Shown: positions 60,730-64,000 of the stretch, piece after piece
Layout of the letters: every line of letters begins with the position of its first letter
Numbering within the stretch: position 1 is the stretch's first letter
Source of the DNA: Leucobacter coleopterorum
Lineage (GTDB): Bacteria; Actinomycetota; Actinomycetes; Actinomycetales; Microbacteriaceae
Reading direction: 5' to 3'
DNA: 64,000 nucleotides
Assembly: GCF_011382985.1 (NCBI RefSeq)
Contig: NZ_CP049933.1
Location: 1,674,001 to 1,738,000, forward strand
Notes under the pieces: model-generated
Databases searched by the model: none
Seen by the model: only the letters and a program-made list of their open reading frames with translations
Told to the model about the DNA's origin: nothing
Program-made: the position numbers and the translations under genes

Positions 60730-62322
60730 TTAGAACTGGTTCATCGTGTTGTCTTTGCCACCGGCCTTGAGCGCGGCGTCACCAGCGAAGTATTCCTTGT
60801 GGTTGTCTCCGATGTCGCTGCCTGCCATGTTCTGGTGCTTGACGGTCGCGATCCCCTCGCGAATCTCGCGGCGCTGCACGTCGCGAACGTAGGCGAGCAT
60901 GCCCTCATCACCGAAGTAGCCCTTGGCAAGGTTGTCGGTTGACAGCGCGGCCGTGTGGTACGTCGGCAGTGTGATGAGGTGGTGGAAGATCCCGGCGCGT
61001 GCCGATCCATCAGCTTGAAAGGTGCGGATCATTTCGTCGGCGATCTGTGCCAGCTCGGTGGTGTCGTAGTCCACACTCATCAGCTTGTCGCGGTCGTAGG
61101 CCGAAACGTCTTTGCCCTGCTCTGCGAGCTTGTCGTAGGCCTGCTGGCGGAAGTTGAGGGTCCAGTTGAACGACGGGCTGTTGTTGTACACAAGCTTTGC
61201 GTTCGGGACGACCTCACGAATGCGATCCACCATGCCCGCAATCTGAGCAACGTGCGGCTTCTCGGTTTCGATCCACAGCAGATCGGCGCCGTTCTGCAGC
61301 GACGTGATGCAGTCGAGCACGCAGCGATCCTCACCGGTGCCTGAGCGGAACTGGAACAGGTTGCTCGCAAGACGCTTCGGCCGCAGCAGCTTGCCGTCGC
61401 GCTTGATCACGACGTCGCCATTGCCGAGTTCAGCCTCAGAGATCTCCTCGACGTCAAGGAAGGAGTTGTACTGATCCCCCAGGTCTCCGGGTGTCTGGCT
61501 CACGGCGATCTTCTGGGTCAGGCCTGCCCCGAGTGAGTCCGTGCGGGCGACAATTATGCCGTTGTCGATGCCGAGTTCAAGGAACGCGTAGCGCACGGCG
61601 GCGATCTTCGCGAGGAAGTCCTCGTGCGGCACGGTTACCTTGCCGTCCTGGTGTCCGCACTGCTTCTCGTCTGAAACCTGATTTTCGATCTGGATGGCGC
61701 ACGCACCGGCCTCGATCATCTTCTTCGCGAGCAGGTAGGTTGCCTCGGGGTTGCCGAAGCCAGCATCGATATCGGCGATGATCGGCACGATGTGGGTCTC
61801 GAAGTTGTCGATCTGCGACTGCACAAACTCAACCGCGGTCTCGTCGCCCGCGCGGCGGGCCTCGTCGAGCTGTGTGAAGAGCAGGTCGAGTTCGCGCGCG
61901 TCTGCCTGACGAAGAAAGGTGTAGAGCTCCTCGATGAGCGCGGGCACCGAGGTCTTCTCGTGCATGGACTGATCGGGCAGCGGGCCGAACTCTGAGCGGA
62001 GCGCCGCAACCATCCAACCCGAGAGGTAGAGGTAGCGCTTGTTAGTGGACTTCAGGTGCTTCTTGATCGAGATCAGCTTCTGCTGCCCGATGAAGCCGTG
62101 CCAAACCCCGAGTGACTGCGTGTAGACCGAGGAATCGTTGTCGTACTCTTCCATGTCACGGCGCATGATATCGGCGGTGTACTGAGCAATCTCGAGCCCG
62201 GTCTTGAAGCGGTTCTGCGTGCGCATACGGGCGACATGCTCGGGGTTGATGCGAGCCCAGCTCGAGCCGTACTCGGCCTTGACTGCTTCGACAGCTTCGA
62301 TGTCATCCTGATATGCGGTCAT
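60730..62322 (-). CDS. aceA: Isocitrate lyase (long form)
   Basis: Cleaves isocitrate to glyoxylate and succinate in the glyoxylate shunt. The active-site Cys lies in DEKQCGHQDGKV, where the classic K-K-C-G-H is K-Q-C-G-H, the form seen in longer isocitrate lyases of about 530 aa. Other marks are ADIDAGFGNPEATYLLAKKM, IVARTDSLGAGL and TEKPHVAQIAG. The ATG at 62322 is preceded by AGAGGGACACC, giving 530 aa. No malate synthase is in the window. The enzyme implies growth on acetate or fatty acids. Confidence 0.95.
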   Translation of the reverse strand: MTAYQDDIEAVEAVKAEYGSSWARINPEHVARMRTQNRFKTGLEIAQYTADIMRRDMEEYDNDSSVYTQSLGVWHGFIGQQKLISIKKHLKSTNKRYLYLSGWMVAALRSEFGPLPDQSMHEKTSVPALIEELYTFLRQADARELDLLFTQLDEARRAGDETAVEFVQSQIDNFETHIVPIIADIDAGFGNPEATYLLAKKMIEAGACAIQIENQVSDEKQCGHQDGKVTVPHEDFLAKIAAVRYAFLELGIDNGIIVARTDSLGAGLTQKIAVSQTPGDLGDQYNSFLDVEEISEAELGNGDVVIKRDGKLLRPKRLASNLFQFRSGTGEDRCVLDCITSLQNGADLLWIETEKPHVAQIAGMVDRIREVVPNAKLVYNNSPSFNWTLNFRQQAYDKLAEQGKDVSAYDRDKLMSVDYDTTELAQIADEMIRTFQADGSARAGIFHHLITLPTYHTAALSTDNLAKGYFGDEGMLAYVRDVQRREIREGIATVKHQNMAGSDIGDNHKEYFAGDAALKAGGKDNTMNQF

Positions 62323-62504
62323 GGTGTCCCTCTTTCGTAGTAGCGATTCGGCCACGTTCGTTGTGACCAATCGGTGGCTACTTCTCACTCTGCACCCGAT
62401 TCAACCCCCATACCTGCGATTTCAGGCGTGAAATATTTGTGTTTTTCTACTAGTCAGAAATACCCCAACACTCAAACTCGGGGCAAAAGTTGCACTTCAA
62501 CAAC

Positions 62505-62510
62505 TAGAGT
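62505..62510 (+). promoter_or_regulatory. Candidate -10 box for leaderless molybdopterin oxidoreductase gene
   Basis: TAGAGT ends 6 bases before the ATG at 62517. There is no Shine-Dalgarno sequence in the interval. Confidence 0.5.
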
Positions 62511-62516
62511 GGGGCC

Positions 62517-64000
62517 ATGCGAGCAAGACTCTGGGCGGGAGCTCTCGGCGTCACCGCGGCCGCCGCGGTGCTCGCCACCGCCGAACTCTGCGCTGTCTTC
62601 GTCAGCCCTCAGTCGTCTCCCGTGTTTGCGATGGGGTCTCTCGCAATCGATCTCGCACCACTCTGGGTGAAAGAGACGATGATCTCGCTGTTTGGCACCG
62701 GAGACAAGGCGGCCCTCTTTGTCATACTCGGAATCGTGCTGCTCGCCGTGGCCACAGTCGCGGGCATTGTCGAGATGAAACGGCGCCACTCCGGCGTCAT
62801 AGTAACCGTTGTCGTATCGCTGCTCGCCCTACTGGCGGTTCTCACACGAGCGGAGGCCACTGCGATGTGGGCACTCCCAACGTTGCTTGGCATGGCACTC
62901 GGGATCTTCGTGATGCTTCGTGGGCGGCGACTGTTAGCGGACTGGATCGAGGCAGCCGGATCCCGAACCGCAGCGATCGATCCTGGCGATGCCGCACCTT
63001 CGATCGCCACATCCCCTTCGCGCCGTAGCTTCGTTAAGTTCGTTGCGCTCACGTCCGCGGCCGCGGTGGTGGTTGGGATCGGATCACGACTCATGAACGC
63101 GGGCTCGGCGGCCGTGTCTGCCGCCCGTTCGGCGATCAAACTACCAAAACCGGCGCTCGCCGCACCACCCGTTCCCGCGGGAGCCGAACTCAATGTGCCG
63201 GGCATCACTCCCCTGTTCACGCCCAACGACGAGTTCTACCGCATAGATATCGCCCTCCAGGTGCCCCGCATCGACCCTGCGGACTGGGAGCTCAGGATCA
63301 CGGGCCTGGTTGATCACCCATTCTCGATCACCTACGACGAGTTGCTTGCGTTGCCCCTCGAAGAGCACGTAACCACCATCGCCTGCGTTTCAAACGAGGT
63401 TGGTGGAGACCTGATTGGCAACGCAACCTGGTTGGGTTATCCGATTCGAGATCTGCTCGCCAAGGCGGGTCCGGCGGCAGACGCAGACATGGTGTTGTCT
63501 TCGGGGCCCGATGGGTTCACCGCGGGCACCCCACTTGAGACGCTGACCGATCCGAAGCGCGCCGCGATCCTCGCCGTTGGCATGAACGGTGAGCCACTGC
63601 CAACCGAGCACGGCTTCCCCGCACGCATGATCGTGCCAGGGCTGTTTGGGTACGTGTCTGCGACCAAGTGGATAACCACAATGGAGGTGACCCGGTTTGC
63701 TGATGCGGAGGGGTACTGGACACCCCGCGGTTGGTCTGCACTTGGCCCGGTAAAGACCGCGGCGCGGATCGACACACCCCGTCCTTCGCAGCGCGTAGGG
63801 TCCGGTACCGCAACCATCGCGGGTGTCGCCTGGGCTCAGCACACCGGCATCAAGCGGGTTGAGGTGCAGATTGACGAGGGTGAATGGCAGGAGGCGACCC
63901 TTGCGACCGCCCTCTCCGACGACACCTGGGTGCAGTGGAGTTTGCCTTGGAACACAGAACCAGGATCACACACCGCCCGCGTACGAGCCACCGACAAGTC
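62517..64000 (+). CDS. Membrane-anchored sulfite-oxidase-type molybdopterin oxidoreductase (3' end beyond window)
   Basis: An open frame of 494 codons from the ATG at 62517 to the window edge. The first 185 residues hold about five membrane helices (AALFVILGIVLLAVATVAGI, IVTVVVSLLALLAVL). After a short linker comes a sulfite-oxidase-type molybdopterin domain. VTTIACVSNEVGGDLIGNA holds the Cys that should ligate molybdenum, and PTEHGFPARMIVPGLFGYVS and TTMEVTRFADAEGYW are typical. The last visible part enters the dimerisation domain (TATIAGVAWAQHTGIKRVEV). The physiological substrate is unknown; the membrane part suggests that the catalytic domain faces outward. Confidence 0.85.
   Translation, partial: MRARLWAGALGVTAAAAVLATAELCAVFVSPQSSPVFAMGSLAIDLAPLWVKETMISLFGTGDKAALFVILGIVLLAVATVAGIVEMKRRHSGVIVTVVVSLLALLAVLTRAEATAMWALPTLLGMALGIFVMLRGRRLLADWIEAAGSRTAAIDPGDAAPSIATSPSRRSFVKFVALTSAAAVVVGIGSRLMNAGSAAVSAARSAIKLPKPALAAPPVPAGAELNVPGITPLFTPNDEFYRIDIALQVPRIDPADWELRITGLVDHPFSITYDELLALPLEEHVTTIACVSNEVGGDLIGNATWLGYPIRDLLAKAGPAADADMVLSSGPDGFTAGTPLETLTDPKRAAILAVGMNGEPLPTEHGFPARMIVPGLFGYVSATKWITTMEVTRFADAEGYWTPRGWSALGPVKTAARIDTPRPSQRVGSGTATIAGVAWAQHTGIKRVEVQIDEGEWQEATLATALSDDTWVQWSLPWNTEPGSHTARVRATDK

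Noticed and set aside
62323..62516. A RamB/GlxR-type operator between aceA and the molybdopterin gene
   Set aside because: Some short dyads are present (for example around 62488-62502), but none matches a consensus I can state with confidence.
1..64000. CRISPR arrays, insertion sequences, prophage genes, tRNA or rRNA genes
   Set aside because: Looked for regularly spaced repeats, transposase or integrase motifs, terminal inverted repeats and tRNA-like folds in the intergenic regions; none found. The repeats at 25.8-28.4 kb are coding and belong to paralogous genes.

Overview
The window is a gene-dense, high-GC actinobacterial chromosome segment. The order rsmE-dnaJ-hrcA-hemW-lepA-rpsT-holA-comEC-comEA-leuS, the block smc / ftsY-ffh-rpsP-khpA-rimM-trmD, murT-gatD (amidation of lipid II), a cydABDC set and LAETG-type sortase signals all point to the family Microbacteriaceae (Leucobacter-like). 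The genus cannot be fixed from the sequence alone.

Layout. 1-13.9 kb: heat-shock regulation (hrcA-dnaJ behind a perfect CIRCE operator), heme (hemW), translation (lepA, rpsT, leuS), replication (holA) and DNA uptake (comEC, comEA). 14-16.8 kb: folate precursor genes pabB and pabC with a mycothiol-dependent-isomerase-like gene. 16.8-22.7 kb: cytochrome bd oxidase and its CydDC exporter. 22.9-25.6 kb: App1-type phosphatase, an aromatic-acid-exporter-like membrane protein and YceI. 25.8-30.3 kb: a secreted metalloprotease with three SLH repeats followed by three tandem paralogous LAETG-anchored proteins. 30.4-37.4 kb: gatD-murT and the trmD-rimM-khpA-rpsP / ffh / ftsY translation and secretion block. 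37.4-40.0 kb: an unrecognised four-gene cassette resembling a type VII secretion effector with partner and immunity genes. 40.3-44.5 kb: branched-chain amino acid (liv) ABC operon. 44.5-53.3 kb: TauE-like exporter, gluABCD-type amino acid ABC operon, a TAXI lipoprotein with a two-component system, and a lone liv-type binding protein. 53.5-57 kb: smc. 57-64 kb: GNAT, toxin-antitoxin pair, DUF4260, MepB, an OsmC/ACT/ArsR operon, isocitrate lyase, and the start of a membrane-anchored molybdopterin oxidoreductase.

Two window-wide patterns matter for reading the annotation. First, at least 19 reading frames are broken, and each is restored by adding a single G or C to an existing G/C run. This looks like systematic homopolymer under-calling in the assembly, so I annotate these genes at full length and give the position of each break. 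Second, many starts have no ribosome binding site but carry a TANNNT -10 hexamer 6-7 bases upstream, the signature of leaderless transcripts.

The best candidate for something undescribed is the WXG-motif effector cassette at 37.4-40.0 kb. After it come the SLH-metalloprotease/LAETG surface cluster and the response regulator-kinase-TAXI lipoprotein operon.
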